Under the pieces are notes generated by a model that was not told the DNA's origin, searched no databases, and saw nothing but the letters and a program-made list of their open reading frames with translations. A program made the position numbers and the translations under genes. Of a stretch of 64,000 nucleotides of DNA, positions 10,301 to 25,300 are shown piece by piece. Every line of letters begins with the position of its first letter. Within the stretch, counting starts at the first letter, position 1. Origin of the DNA: Pomphorhynchus laevis (lineage: Eukaryota; Acanthocephala; Palaeacanthocephala; Echinorhynchida; Pomphorhynchidae); the NCBI GenBank assembly GCA_012934845.2, contig WNNJ02001959.1, forward strand, positions 62,001-126,000, written 5' to 3'.

Positions 10301-13300
10301 TATATTAATATATATATTAATATATAATATTAATATATATAATATATTATATTATATATATAATATAATAATTCATTTATTAATTCATTTAGATTATCGT
10401 TTCCTGTTAAAATCGACTATTTGTAGGTACAATTAAATGTTTCTTTAGCTATTTTTGTCTAATTGTTCAGTGCGTAATAAAATAGTCACAATTCTTCTTG
10501 TATGCATATCGTTGTCGACACTGCCCGCTTTCATTGCTTCACGAATGGTATGGAGGTAAGTGCTATCGGATTTATTCAATTAACGAAATGACTGGTTAAT
10601 GTTAAATTTTGGTTACAAAATTTTTAATTTACTACATAGCTTATTCTTTATTTAATCATGATATCATCAATAATATAAATTATTCGCAAATAATTTATAC
10701 CATTATATAATAATTGTATAATAATAAATTAAGTTAAATTAAAAGAATAAAATTAAATATCGAAAGAATTAATAATTAATTAATTAAATTCTAAAGAATA
10801 AATAATTACCAATTTTATATTATTTGATTTTATTAAAATAAAATATAAAACACATTTTCAAATCAGTTTATCGTTTTATCAATGTTATAAAATCATCAAA
10901 TATTTGTTTATTTATTGTAACAAATCAACAAATTTATTTATTTCTCCATTATAATAAATAGAAAAATAAATTATCAAACTTTATTGAAAATTAGCAGAAA
11001 AATAATGTAGTATCAGAAATACGTAGTTTCAATATTTCAGTATTTTTTATATTAACGGGAAAACAAAGTCCACAGGTCAATAATAACTTGTAAGAAGAAT
11101 AATTCAGATAAATGAGTTTACGTGTTTTATAAGATATATAAATAAAAATTGTTGTATAAGTTTTTATACAATTTATATCAAGTCAAAACTTAAAATTTAA
11201 ATTTAAAATAAAAATCAATTTTTATGAATAGATAATAAATAACATACGATGTATCCGAATAAGGATTAGATGTCATCAGGAGGAACTGTTATTTTATCAT
11301 GTTTCGGCCTCTAATCTTCGACTCAACATAGCAACGGGTCCAAATACATACTAATGACGTGTTTCATCTGATGAAATTTGATTATCTATTCTTCTTTTTC
11401 GCGTTTTCCCGCTCAATTGCAGGGTCCGCTGTTTCTGCTGAGTCCCCTCCACCAGATCTAGAGAGTCTTCTAGCTTTGCGTTGACGGTCTTCATATCTGC
11501 ATTCACTGTATCTAGCCATCACATCCTTAGACGTCCTCGTGGTCGGCGACCCTCGGGGTTCAACCTCATCGCCGTCTCTACAACAGATTTTCCGTTTCCA
11601 CGTGATATGTGCTCATACCAGTGTAGCCAGACCTGTCTCATCTTATCTGTAATTGGTGCAACCCTCATTTTCTGCCTTATGGTTTCATTTCAGATGTGGT
11701 CAAGGAAGGAGGAACCCAGTGTCCATCGCGGAATTATTTTTTATTTATAAAAAATATAATTAGATAACATTTTATATAATTCATATTTATCAAATCAAAA
11801 TTTAAAATAAAAATCAATTTTTATGAATTAGATAATAAATAGCATACGATGTATCCGAATAAGGATTATAGGTCATCAGGAGGAACTGTTATTTTATCAT
11901 GTTTCGGCCTCTAATCTTCGACTCAACATAGCAACGGGTCCAAATACATACTAACGACGTATTTCCTCTGATGAAATTTGGTTATTTACTATCTTATTTT
12001 ATTACCTTATTATCCTATGCGTTAATCGATAAATTGCGTGAAAATTACCGTAAAGAAGTTTATATAGTGCACTGCGGTGTCTTTTATGTCAAAATGTACG
12101 AGCCTGTATGGTATCCGATGGGTAACCATCATAACCATGCACAATGTATCTCATTGTTGACAAATGTAATAAGGTAATTATATCTTTGATTGTGCATAAT
12201 TTTAGTAGTAACATACGATGTATCAGAATAAGGATTATAGTTTATCAGGAGGAAATACTATGCTCTCAGGTTTCGTCTCCTAACTCTTCTATTGAACATA
12301 GCAGCGGGGCCAAATACATGCTAATGATGTATTTCCTCTGATAAAACTATCTAGTATATTATTCTAATACAAAGTATATTATTTATTATCCATCCATAAA
12401 AATTTGCCACTTAAGAGTTTAAATTTATTCTTTATATTATTGTGTTGATTTATATATTTTACTATTTTCTGCTTGATGTTATTTTTATAGTAACCTAGTT
12501 TAAAATATGTATCTATTAAATTATTTAAATGATTTTGAAGAAAGTCAATATCATTACATATTGTTGCAATTCTTAAAATTTCATTATTTAATTTATTATA
12601 TTTTATATTATATGGTATGCCTTAATGCTCATGCAAAAATATGTTTCTTGTAAATTTAAACATCATCTCTATGGTATAAATTAATATTAGTTTTAGGCTA
12701 ATAAATAAAGGTTAATAGAAGTTAATTTATAAAAGTTAATTTAATGTATATACAGTTGATAATATAACCGTCAAGTAGTGAGAATAAGAATATAGAAGGA
12801 TGTCATATTGCATGATGTGAAAACTAAACATTTGAATTATGCGCGACAAATCACCAACAAGAAGCGAGAAAAGACGGCTCCTTGAGAAATCCTGCGTATA
12901 AGATGATATGTACATGAAAAGTTGGTCCACAACGGGATGGAGAAGGTAAGCTGGGAGAGGTAGGATGCGAACTACGTCACAGTGTTACAAGAGAAAGTTA
13001 GCGACGACGATGGAAATATAGAAGAAGTGAGTTGTTAACTATATCAAAGGCTGCTGAAAGGTTGAGATATATCACAACACTGCTAAAACGGCGGTCGCAA
13101 GTAGCAAGTCACTTAGAACTTTATGACATGCTGTTTTGGTGGAATGGTTTTGACGATAAGCAAATTGGAAAGGTGAATATAAGTTAAAAGAGGAAATATA
13201 AGAACGAACTATTGGATTAGACGTTTGAGGAGTTTGAAGATGTTTAAAAAGTTGGATATATGAAGATATGATGATGGAGTACTGGGATCGAGGGTCGATT

Positions 13301-16300
13301 TATTAAGTAGAGGACCAACGATGACGGCCTTTCAGGAGTAAGAGAAAGTGTTACTACGAATGGAAGAATTGGAAAGGTAGGGGCAATGGGTGGACAAATT
13401 AGCTTAAGAATATAAGTTGGAATTGAATCTATCTGGGAATACGAGTTATTCAGGAGTAGGGCAGTTAAATAAACCTCTATTATGGATACGGACAGAAGAT
13501 GGAACAGTTCAGTAAAGAAAGGGTGGTATGTTACAGAATATGACGAATGAAAAGTTGATACTTTTGAACAGCAAGTAAGAATATGCTTTAAGATCAAGTT
13601 CGGAACACGATGTTGAGGAGGTGCCAGCGAGAATAGAGTTTAAGATTTTCCAAGAATCTATCGGATTATAGGAATACCCAAGTTTATACTTCCAGAATGT
13701 TAAAGATTTTGATGAATAAGGATATGTTGAGAGTGTCGGTGTCGAAGAGAGTCAAGATGATGCTTATGAGTACAAAGATTGATGCAGCGTCTGAGATGTC
13801 GTACGTAAATTCGTTGAAGGTGACGCAGATTGTGGTGTTTGGACATGCAACAATCAGAATCAAGCCAAGGAGCATGGTGAGATCGTTTCATAACGTGCAA
13901 ACTTAAAGGAAAAATGCAATCAAAGAAGGTAGTCAACTCGAAGTCAACTAAATAGATAACTAGTTAGAACTTAGTTGTGAACTCAATGGCGAAGTCATTG
14001 AGGAGCGAGAGATTGTGGATATAAGATCATTGAATTGTAATTTGCTCCATGAATGGGAGAAGAACGCTAAATTAAAATATGACTGGGCACCTAGATTTTG
14101 ACATAGAGACAGTAGAAAGTGATCAAAAAATCCGATATCATAGGTGGACATCGAGTAAGCCAGCTCAGGATGATAAGGTAATGCAATGCAATCGAGAGTT
14201 CCACCATGAATATGAGTACCATTAGTCGGTATTATTGAGTATTGTAATCGTTGAAAGAGGTGACTAGTTTTATATTATTAGGATGATAAGGGCGATCTAA
14301 ACGGATGTTAAAATCATCAAGTACATGGGTAGAGATGGTGGTGAGTGAAGTGTATTAGAGTAAATCAGAGAGTTCGACAAATTAAGCGGTGAAAGGTTCA
14401 CTAGAACCTGAGCGGTGAAGATAGCGAGGTTTAAAGTAGATGGCAGAAGTGAAAATTGACAGAGAAGGAGTTCGAACGTTTTTGCGATAAAAGGGCACGG
14501 ATCTGTTTTGGAAGAAGATGATGACAAGAAAAGACAATAATGCCACCATAGTTAGAAAGGGAAGCGTGACATTCACTAAGAAAGTACTGGTTTTGTCTAC
14601 CAGAGTAATCTTATGATCGGATACTCTTAATAGCAAGGTCGTCGCCATCACATTGCTAGCATTCAGTAAGACATATCAACTCCCGAGATTGTTGAAGAAA
14701 TAGGTTAATAACGATATCGACTTTATGAATGACTGAGCAGATATAAAGAAGGCCGAGGCGGAAGAGCGGATTATTAGTTCAGTGGGTTATAAGACAATAT
14801 GACATTTGTAAGACACTGTGGAGTTATGAAGTTGTAAATATTGCAATTGGTCTATTATAACTTGACTTGATGTTTATGTTTGACAATATAGTGTTTAAAG
14901 GAAGAAAAACTTGTGGAAGAATGATAATTGAATAGCTGTTTTGGGTATGTGGTAAATTGACGATTAGAAACATGATGAATAGGTGATAATTGTTCGTGTA
15001 ATCAATTTTCGAAGTGGACACCGAGAATGTCAAGATGCGACCACGTCGAATAACAAAGCATTTGGTTAGATTTGCATTCACGAGTGCATTTTTTCGAGAG
15101 TTCTGGTTGCACGTAGGCTGATAACGGACATGTTTTGTTTGTAAGTTGCTACCAGCTTGAATGCATTTTTGGACAACAGATAGAAGAAGCGTAGTTCGTA
15201 AAAATGGTGGCGCATCTTCTCTAATACCCATTAGACGGCAAAATTTAACATTTTGAATCTCAATTGAGATGAAACCCAATTCTTTTAGTAATACAGGAAC
15301 TTCTTTCTCGTCATCTTATGATGCAATTCCTTTGAAAATTACATTCTTTGACTTTCTAAAGTCTTCTTTTATTTCTTTACGAAGGCTTGATGTATCTATA
15401 TACAAAGACGATGAGTTGAATGTAAACTGGAGTAATCAGATTAATACGATCCTATTAGAATGCTTCTAATATCATCGTTGCGGATTTCAATTCTTAATTA
15501 TAATTACAAATTTTTCGTCCTAATGGTGGTAGGAGTATATACCTTATTTTAGGAATATATTTACTTAAATCTGACCCTATTATTTCTTTACTTGTAGAAT
15601 TATTTAAAAGTCCCGCTATATACATGTTATCTATACATTTATTAATGAAGTTTATGCTTAATGTATATTTTCTATTGTTATTATTAACATTTATTGTACG
15701 ATTATAGTATTTTGTATTACAATAACTGTCTATTGTACAACTTAGCCTATCATACTCGTTAATTAATCTTTAATTTATTAACCAAATGATATCTTTAGAA
15801 AAACTTCTTATATTTACATAAAGATCTTTTAGCTTATTATCACTTAAAAGTTGTTTTAATATTTCTAATTGTTCATTTATATACATATCTTTTTTAATAT
15901 TTTTAACTCTATTTTTCTTATTCCTTTTATCGCCATGACTTCTTGGTTTGCGTTTAACCGGATTATTATAATATAGTTGTTTATTATGTACTATACTACT
16001 TCTGCCAATTCCTTGTACCACGTCATTCAATCCTAATGGGTACATGGAATTAAGCGTTTAAATCCAAAAATCTTCTTTTTCTAATAGTTTTTGATTTAAT
16101 ATTGATATGTTTTCTTCGATAATATGTTCTAAAATAAATAATTTACAGTTTTTAATATCATGTCCTATTAATCTCATATGTTTATAAAATATAGTATTTT
16201 ATAAATACTATATAAATATTAGGATACTATACTCTAAATATAGGATACTGTAAATATTTCATATTTACGGTATCCTATATAGTTTGACTATTATGCTGTA

Positions 16301-19300
16301 TATTAGATTAGTTTTGTTGTCAATACGTTTTTCTAAATATTGGATTTTATTAATATTAGTTACAATTATTAAATCAAATATTATTATTTATAACATCACA
16401 GAATTTACAACTTTTTCTGTTGCATTTGTAAAATTTAAAATTAAAATATTTAGTTTTTACGGAATAGATCATCAGGAGGAACTGCTGTGCTATCAAGTTT
16501 CGGCCCCTATTTATCTAGTCAACATAGAAACGAGGCCAAATACATGCTAATGATGTATTTCCTTTGATTAAATTCGATATCTAGCGTATCAACTATTAAA
16601 TAAATTGCTTTATAGTTTAAATAAATTTTTAATAATATTTTATTGATTTATATATTGAAAATTTAAATTTTAAAAATTTTTGTTGATGTAAATTTTACAT
16701 TATAAGAAAGAAAAAATAATCAAACTTGCTTGAAAATTATCAGAAAAATAGTCGTAATCAATAATACATAGTTTCATTATATTTCTCTCAGAGGGTATAT
16801 TGCACGGAAAACAAAGTCCACGCGTCAATAATAACATGTCAGTAGAACAGAGCTTTATTATTAAACTCAAATAACTTTATTGTTAGCATAAGTTAGAAAA
16901 AAAAATTTTAATTATGATTTTGTTGTATAATTAATTTTATAATTAATTTGTAAATTGTCTACTTAAATATGATGAAGTATAAATTTTAACTGTATTTCAT
17001 CAAGTTGATGTTCGAATAAAGTATACTCACATAGGTCATGTAACAACCTATATATAGTACTAACCTTCAATTAATGTGATCAATTAAGGTGATATTACGA
17101 ATATGTCTTGTTTTAAGGTTGCTGCAGAGTGGCGGTTTTATAAATAAACTGCTAAGATAATCTTATTTTACATGGCTGTTTTATTAATATATGGTGCATT
17201 AAACTAATTTACTTAATATAAAAAATAAATTAAATAAATTAAATTTATGAAATTTATTAAAAAAATTTCAAATAAATTAAATTTAACTAAATAAATTTAC
17301 TCGATATAATTTAATCGAAATAATGTTGTAATAAATTTTTTTATTAAAATTTTTAAATTTTTATACGTTATATCATTTTAGACAGTTGACTAGAAAACAA
17401 AAGATGAAGATATACAAGTATTTAAGTTGCTTACTTGATCATTTCCGAATTTCTAAAGTGCATGGCAAAGCTGTAGCAGTTTCGCAAAAAGATAAACTTC
17501 ACGAATTGAGAGAAGACATTTCGGGAAGTGGGAGTGGAAGCGGCTTGCCATTGCTTGTTCAAAGAACAATTGCTCGTCAAATTCGTTTAGTAGAAGTAAT
17601 CGGAAGAGGCCGATTTGGAGAAGTGTGGCTAGGACACTGGCATGATGAATGCGTTGCAGTTAAAATTTTTTCAGCTCGTGATGAACGATCATGGTTTCGT
17701 GAAACGGAAATCTACCAAACAGTTTTAAATAGACATCTTAATGTGCTTGGATTCATTGCTGCTGATAACAAAGGTTATTTGCATTTTACATTTGTAATAA
17801 ATATGTAATGGTTTGTTGCAGTAAACATTGCCCAATGGATGCAGTTTTCAAAAATTCCATAAAATTGTCAAATGTAAAATTACTTGTAAAGTTTGTTAAT
17901 GATCTATTAAATTTAATAAAATCTAAGATTTCAGCATGGATTGTTGAAATATCGCTAGTTTTGAGCGAACCTAACAATGTTGCTGAGTCTGAATTGCTTT
18001 TCGATTGTTCGCGATCAAAATGGTCAGAACTGTTTTTGCGATAAAACATTACATTATCTATTTATCGTTTTGGATTTATCTCGAATACTCGTTATTTTTC
18101 TACTATTTTTGTTAATTGTTTAAAAACATTATCATTGCATTTTTAAGCACTAACTTTTACAAGCCAGTTTTTAATCCTTCTTAGATTCGCTTGACCTAAC
18201 AAGAAAGCTTAATGTGCGTGAAGTTTTAGTCTTCACGTAAAATTAAATTATAATGAAAATTATTTAGAATAATAAAATTCGTTATTTAGCTTTTCATTTT
18301 TTAATGATAGTATAGCCTGATAAAATCAGATTGAAAATATGACTTATTGGGTATTTAAGGGTCACTTCCGCGTGTATCAATGAAATGTATTTATTTAGAT
18401 TAACTTTTATCGACACCAACTGACCTTATTTTGCTATGAATTCTTATGTATCCTCTGCGAACTGTAGCTTCCACGCTTTCAGCGATATTGTCTGTTGGCA
18501 GAATTTGGATTTGTCGTTACAATTTAAGATAAAATTTGTAAAATTCTTAACTTTTGTATTTTGTGTTTAGATACCGGATCGTGGACGCAGCTGTGGCTTG
18601 TTACTGATTATCACAAGAATGGTTCACTTTATGATTATTTATGCTTTAACACTGTAACGTTAAAAACTGCATTAAATATGATGCTCACCATATCAACTGG
18701 ACTTAATCACTTACATATGCCAATTGAGGGTTATGAATGTAAGTTTATAACTAATATCATTGTGTAACTCGGCAGATAGCGTTCCTATATGTATTTGTTC
18801 TTAATGAATTACATTATTCATTATGCGTTGATTATATTTTATTGACTCTAACTTACTTGAATGGCTCGGATAAATCAATTAACTCCAATTTTCGATTTCC
18901 GTTATAATCAATAAATTGGTTTTGATAATTTTAAGTTTATAATACCACATTATGAAATGATTTGAATTTGGAATCGATTAATATATAATCTATTAATATA
19001 AAATCTATTAATATATAATCTTTTAATATATAATCTCTTAATATATAATCTATTAGCATATAATGTATAATATATAATATTATATAATATATAATTAATC
19101 TTTTATGCAGATGGGTAAATATTTGCAGTCGCAAACCTTAATCTTTACAAAAGAACAAAGAGCTTCCGTTTGATTAAATCACCGTTTTGCCCTTCTCCCT
19201 TCAATGCGGTTGTTGGGGTACACGCTACTGATGAGAGTCAATTAGTTCGAAACGGTGAGTTTGTCATTCGCAAAAAGAAACTTATTTTCAAATTTATTTC

Positions 19301-22300
19301 GTGGTGCTGATAACCTGATATATAATATATAATCGATTAATATATTATCCATTAGCTGGCATATAATGGATTTATAAAGAATTATAAAGATTTATAAAGA
19401 ATTATAAAAATTCTCCAATAATCGATAAATTTTATAATTTCCTTACTCAATCCAGCATAACAACGTAACCGAATTCATTAAATGTATGCTTGTTCCTCTG
19501 AAATGTATCTTTGACAGTTTGTAAATTATGTACAAACTGTATTCATTTATAAATAGATTTTATTTTGACAGATGTTTTTCATACTTTGTCTTTAAATTGT
19601 GAGTTTGTTTTCATTTGTTAAGCTTATGGCTTTGTCAATATGAATTTGATAACATCTTATACTGATTCCAAGTTTTTTAACTTTTTAATTTATAGTTACA
19701 GAAGGAAGCCAACTTGTCGGGATTTGTAGCCTATATATATCAAATAACTATGATTTTTATAGTGAGAAATTCAGTGAAAATATAAATTTTATAAAATTTT
19801 ACCAAAGTTTACAAATTTATTGGGTGATTACTGTCTATAATGTGCGATTTTACTTAAAACAAAAATACTAGCAAAGAAAACCATTAACAACAAATACCTA
19901 AATTAACGACACTCCTTCTTTAAAAATAATTTAATTTATTTTTAAATTTTTTAGCACGTTTTCTCGAATTGTGCATATGACGAATAAAAGACTTGAGTCA
20001 AATAGTGTCTTTATTATAACCTTTTTACTAAAAACGTCAGATCGTTTGTCTTCATTCATCAGAGAAACAAATAATCCCAGAATTCACTTGATTTAAAATA
20101 AAGTAAGATTTGACATGCTTGATTTATTATCACTATGGAGTTTGCAAACAATTTCCAACGAACTTGCGTTGAGCAAGATCATTAATCTATATAATTTCAT
20201 GATTAACTTTATGAGATTGAATGAAGTTAATGTGAATGATATGAGATATATTATATATATATTATGAGATATATACTGATATCTCATAAAGATAGATCTT
20301 TAGGGATGATTCCTATCGCACTATAAGCATTATGACGTAAAAAGCTGTTATAGTTATTTATATTATTAAATTCGCCCGGTCATAATATTAAATAAATAAT
20401 TATTATATTAATTAAAATTTGTCCTAATTCAACTGTGGATAGTAGATTCATAGAATAAATTTTATTTTTACCGATTAACAATTAGCAAGACGATATATTA
20501 AAACGCTATAAGATTTTAAGATTATACAAAAAGTTGCATTATCAATTTTAAGGGAAACCAGCAATTGCTCATAGAGACATAAAGTCCAAGAATATTCTTG
20601 TGAAATCGGATATGACCTGCTGTATTTCAGATTTTGGTAAGAGCTTTTGCTTTCAGTCAGTACATTTCTTTTTGATATTTTAATTGCTGAAAATACTTTG
20701 TTAAATTGTTACTGATATTTAAATGTAAACTGTAAATAGCTACGGTTTTCTTTAATCAAAGTTTCTTTGAATTTTCGCTTAAAATATAAATTTGCTACCT
20801 TTCGAAAAATGATCTTTTGTTTTTGTGGATAACAACTCTAAGTTAGAGTTGATCAATTCTCACCGTATGCACTCACTTTTATCACGTCCCGATGTTGACA
20901 ACTCTTCTGAGAACATTGTTAAGCTCATAAGTGAGCGTAATGACGAAATATGCAAAACTAAACTAGATTTGCTTTCGACCCGTTTAGAGAGTTCTAGTTC
21001 TCTCATCAATTACCTGACCATACCAGGATCATCAACTTTACTATCAGCAAAGCCATTAGACATTTTTAGAAGTCATCTAAGCTTACATCAATTCCAAAAT
21101 GCTTTAGCAGTTCTATATGGTTGGCTCTTACCGAATAAACCAATGTGCTGCAGCTGTGGGTTTGATTTTGCTCAGTCAATGTCTGTTTTGTAATGTTGGT
21201 GGATTACAAATAGCGCATCATAACACCTCAACAGATTTTCTTTCTAAAACACTGACAAAAGTGTCATCATTAGTAGCTATTGAACCAATCCTACGCCGAA
21301 TTTCTTAAAATACTGATTTCAAAATAGCATCAACAACTCGTGATATGGAAGCTCGTGTAACTATCAAGTGTAAGGGCTTGTTTGGTGATTCAACGGAGCG
21401 GTCCGTTAATTTAGTTATCTTTAATCATTTTGATCCGTCGTCTTCTTCTGACAATCCAAAATCTCATTTCAAATATCGATAGATTAAAGCATTTGTTTAT
21501 TTAAGCGATATTTCAACCGATTAGGTCATTTTTAAACAGATCAATTATAATTTAAATTTTAAGTTGATATACCTGTGCAGTCATTGTTACTGTTGAAGCT
21601 ACTTTGATCCTATCTATAAGCAAACAGTTGTACGCTACATTTCAGTATTGGTGGACCTCATCAGCTACTGGTCCAATACCTACATTTCACGTTTCTAAAT
21701 ACTTTTAATTCTGGCTGACGATCACTCGACTCGTCTGCTTTTATTGACAATTAGATTTAATGAAATACTTTTGTTCTACATTTTACAAATTTAATTGAAA
21801 TAATTTCTGATTTTAAATAAAATCAGCGATGGTAGGGAAAGGTGCTACCTTCAATTTGAAAACCTATTTTTGCGATTAAATCAAATTAAATCAACAATAG
21901 TATTAGAAGGTGCTACCTTCAATTTGAAAACCTACCTATTTTCTCAATTAATTGCTATTATCAAACTAATCATCTATAGTTTGTTCCCTAATTTTAATTG
22001 ATATACCTGTGCAGTCATTGTTATCATTAAACTTTTGATCATCAGGACCTCATCAGCTACTGATCCAATAACTACGCTTCACATTTTGGCATTTTTAATG
22101 TTGGCTTACGATCACTCGACTCGTTTGCTTAATTGACAATTATATTTAATGAAAGACTTTATTTAAATGTTGGCTGGCGAAATCATTTGAAATCATTTTT
22201 AATATCAAATTAAATCAAACTGAAGGTAGATCCTTTTCTTACCAACGCCGATTTAATTTGATTTAATTGCCAATAAAAACAGACGAGTCGAGTGATCGTC

Positions 22301-25300
22301 AGCCGACATTTAAAGGACCGAAACGTGAAACGTAGGTATTGAATCAGTAGCTGATGAAGTCTACCAATACTGAAATGTTGCGTACTGCTGTTGGCTTATA
22401 GATAGGATTCAAGTAGCATACAGTATAAAATAGTCATCGAAATTTCAATGATAAAAATGACTGCACAGGCATATCAACTTAAAATTAAGAAACAAACTAT
22501 ATATGACTAGTTAAATAATAGTAATCATTAGGGAAATAGGTGGTTTTTAAAATTGAAGGTAGCACCTTCCTCTACTATCGCTGATTTCATTTAAAATCAA
22601 ATAAGATTTCAATTAAATTTGCAAAATGTAGGACAAAAGGCTTTCATTAAATCTAATTGCCAGCCAACATTATAAGGACCGAAACGTGAAACGTAGGTAT
22701 TGGATCAGTAGCTGATGAAGTTCACCAATACTCAATATCTATATGCCAACGTGATGTTGGCATATAGATAGGATTACTATTGAAATTTTGATGACTATTT
22801 TATTCTGCACGCTACCTTAATCCTATATATGCGCCAACAGCAGTACGTTACATTTCAGTATTGGTAGACCTCATCAGCTACTGATTCTATACCTAGGTTT
22901 CACGTTTCTAAATACTTTTAATTCTGGCTGACGATCACTCGACTCGTCTGCTTTATTGACATTTAGATTTAATGAAAGACTTTCGCCTCACATTTTGCAA
23001 ATTTAATTGAAATCATTTCTGATTTTAAATTAAATCTGCGTTGGTAGATGACTAGTTTGAAAATTGCAATTAATCGCAAAAATAGGTAGGTTTCCAAATT
23101 GAAGGTAGTATCTTCTCCCTACCAATAATATTTTCTAATTTCATGATTTGTACTATTTATTAAATATTACAAATTGAAAATCGATAGTATAATTATGTCT
23201 CTTGTTAAAATTAAATATTTGTTTAAAATTTTACGAAAATTTGATTTTGTGCTATAAAGATCTTTACATACTACACCTTTATATTCGTAGAATATAAAGG
23301 TGTAGAATTACTAATGCCATTTTCATGACAAAACCTTTTGTTAAAACTGTGTCCTTAAATTTTTATTCTTATTGAAATAAATTGTCGGTGTGGAAATATA
23401 AACCAAAAGTTAGCAATTTAATACCACTTAATTCCCACTGATCGAGCTCCGATTGAATATTTTGAGATCTTAAATTTTATACTTTCTTTTAATTTGAATG
23501 GATAATTTGTTATAAGTTCAAATTTTTTAATTTAAATAATTTTAAATGTAATAATTTTAAAAATATGTTTAAAAAATGTTCAAGTTTATTTAATTTATCT
23601 GAATATCAAGTTAGTATTCGACAAAATGCTTGGTTGTTATTTTTGGTTACTTAACTTAAATTTCCATAGTCTAAAGATTAATTAACTAGATTATCACTTT
23701 AAGTATTCAATAGCTGGTATTTCCGACATCTTTCATGATGATATCGAATAAAGATAAAAGATAATGTTATTTGTACGAAAATTAATTCAAATTGCATAAG
23801 CAATTCACATACCTTTTTAAATAAGACCAAGTGAAACGCAGACAACCGACAACAGGTGACTGGGTCCAGTAGGTAAAATGTCATGGAAACAAAAATTCGA
23901 TATTATTCAAAAATATAAAGTATAAAGTTGTGTTGAACCTTTTTCTGTTCTTTGTAGGTTTGGCGGTGAAACATGACGCTAGAACCAATCAAATGAATAT
24001 AATGCCTAATTCGAAAGCAGGAACGAATCGATACATGAGCCCGGAGGGATTAGATGGTAGATTGGATGAAGGATCATTCGAGTCATTTAAGCAGGCAGAT
24101 ATATATTCATTCAGCCTGGTGCTTTGGGAAATATTTTGCAGGATTCACGATGAGTCTATTCATTGTTACGGTAAGCAGTTTCTTCTCATTTAATGACCAC
24201 TTTGCGTTTCAAACATTTCGATCTTAAATTCTAAGAAACAATTTCCTGTATTTTCACAATTTCAAAGATAAACGTTATCTTTTGAACAAATACTGTTAAC
24301 ATAAACACAACGAGCAAATACAAAAATGTCGAAACTTGAAGATTGTTGATCGAATCCATCGTCTGAGCTGTTCGTCAACGTCTTTAATTGATCCCTGGGT
24401 GTTGATAAGGGAGCAAACTAAGGCGTATTCAGCAGTTTGTGGAATGCCGCAGTCACAGTTCGGAGATGACACAATATCGACCTTAGACATAAATCGTTGA
24501 AATCGACCGAAACCAGACCGTAATCTGTTTAATTAAACCCAATGTGAGCGGTTCAAGTCATTGTCAACCGGGTTTAGGGACACAAGAGGAATGAGTGTAT
24601 ATAGTTGAGAGCTAGATTTCTCCCATCTCTTCTGTCATTCTCTAAGCATCCATTCGTCCGCATTCTACACGTTATGATCGTTGTTGTAGATTGATTGGTT
24701 TTAGCGCTACAATCGTCCGAAGATTTTTTTACAGGAAGGACGCCTGAAGGTTTGTAGCTTCCTCCCCATTAGGTCGTTAATGTAATAACGCCGTTAACGT
24801 AGATTACTGTCTGGTGTTTAATAAAATTTTATATATTAATGTTTGACTTTGAAAATGCCGTAGATAATACATAATGTAACATGCATAATAATGTCATTTT
24901 TATTCTTTCACTGATCTCTGTCGACATTTTGATTATATAAACATCTTAAATGGCCAATATGCACACAAAAATTTATTCATTTCTTAAAATCGAAACTGAA
25001 ACTTTTAGCGCATTTCAGTTTTTACAAAACGTATTTTATTTTACAAATTTTATTGGATCATTAGCATTTTCTCTCAGGCCAATGATTTCTATTTCTTTTG
25101 AAGATTAAAAAAGTAGAAGATAGAAAATGATAAATCCTGACAAATATGTTTCAAATTGTTCGATTATTCGAATTATTGGGTCCCACTGAAATCGATTACT
25201 ATTTAATATATAAAATATACAATTTATATATTTAATGTTGTAAATTTGGTGAAGGGAAGGTATCTCAAGTTATGTACTTGAACTTATAATAACTAATGTT

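Noticed and set aside
10245-10390. AT palindromic tract as a replication origin or attachment site
   Set aside because: Simple TTAATA/TATATA alternation is common in AT-rich introns and nothing else supports a special role.
12175-12360. Canonical hammerhead in the pseudoknot repeat
   Set aside because: GAAAC and CTGATGA occur on one strand, but the flanking helix leaves two unpaired C residues beside GAAA and lacks the usual G-C pair at the core. The interlocking helices explain the conservation better.
17774-18049. Frames on both strands just after receptor exon 5
   Set aside because: They begin past a GT donor that joins in phase to exon 6 and have no recognised similarity, so they are intron sequence.
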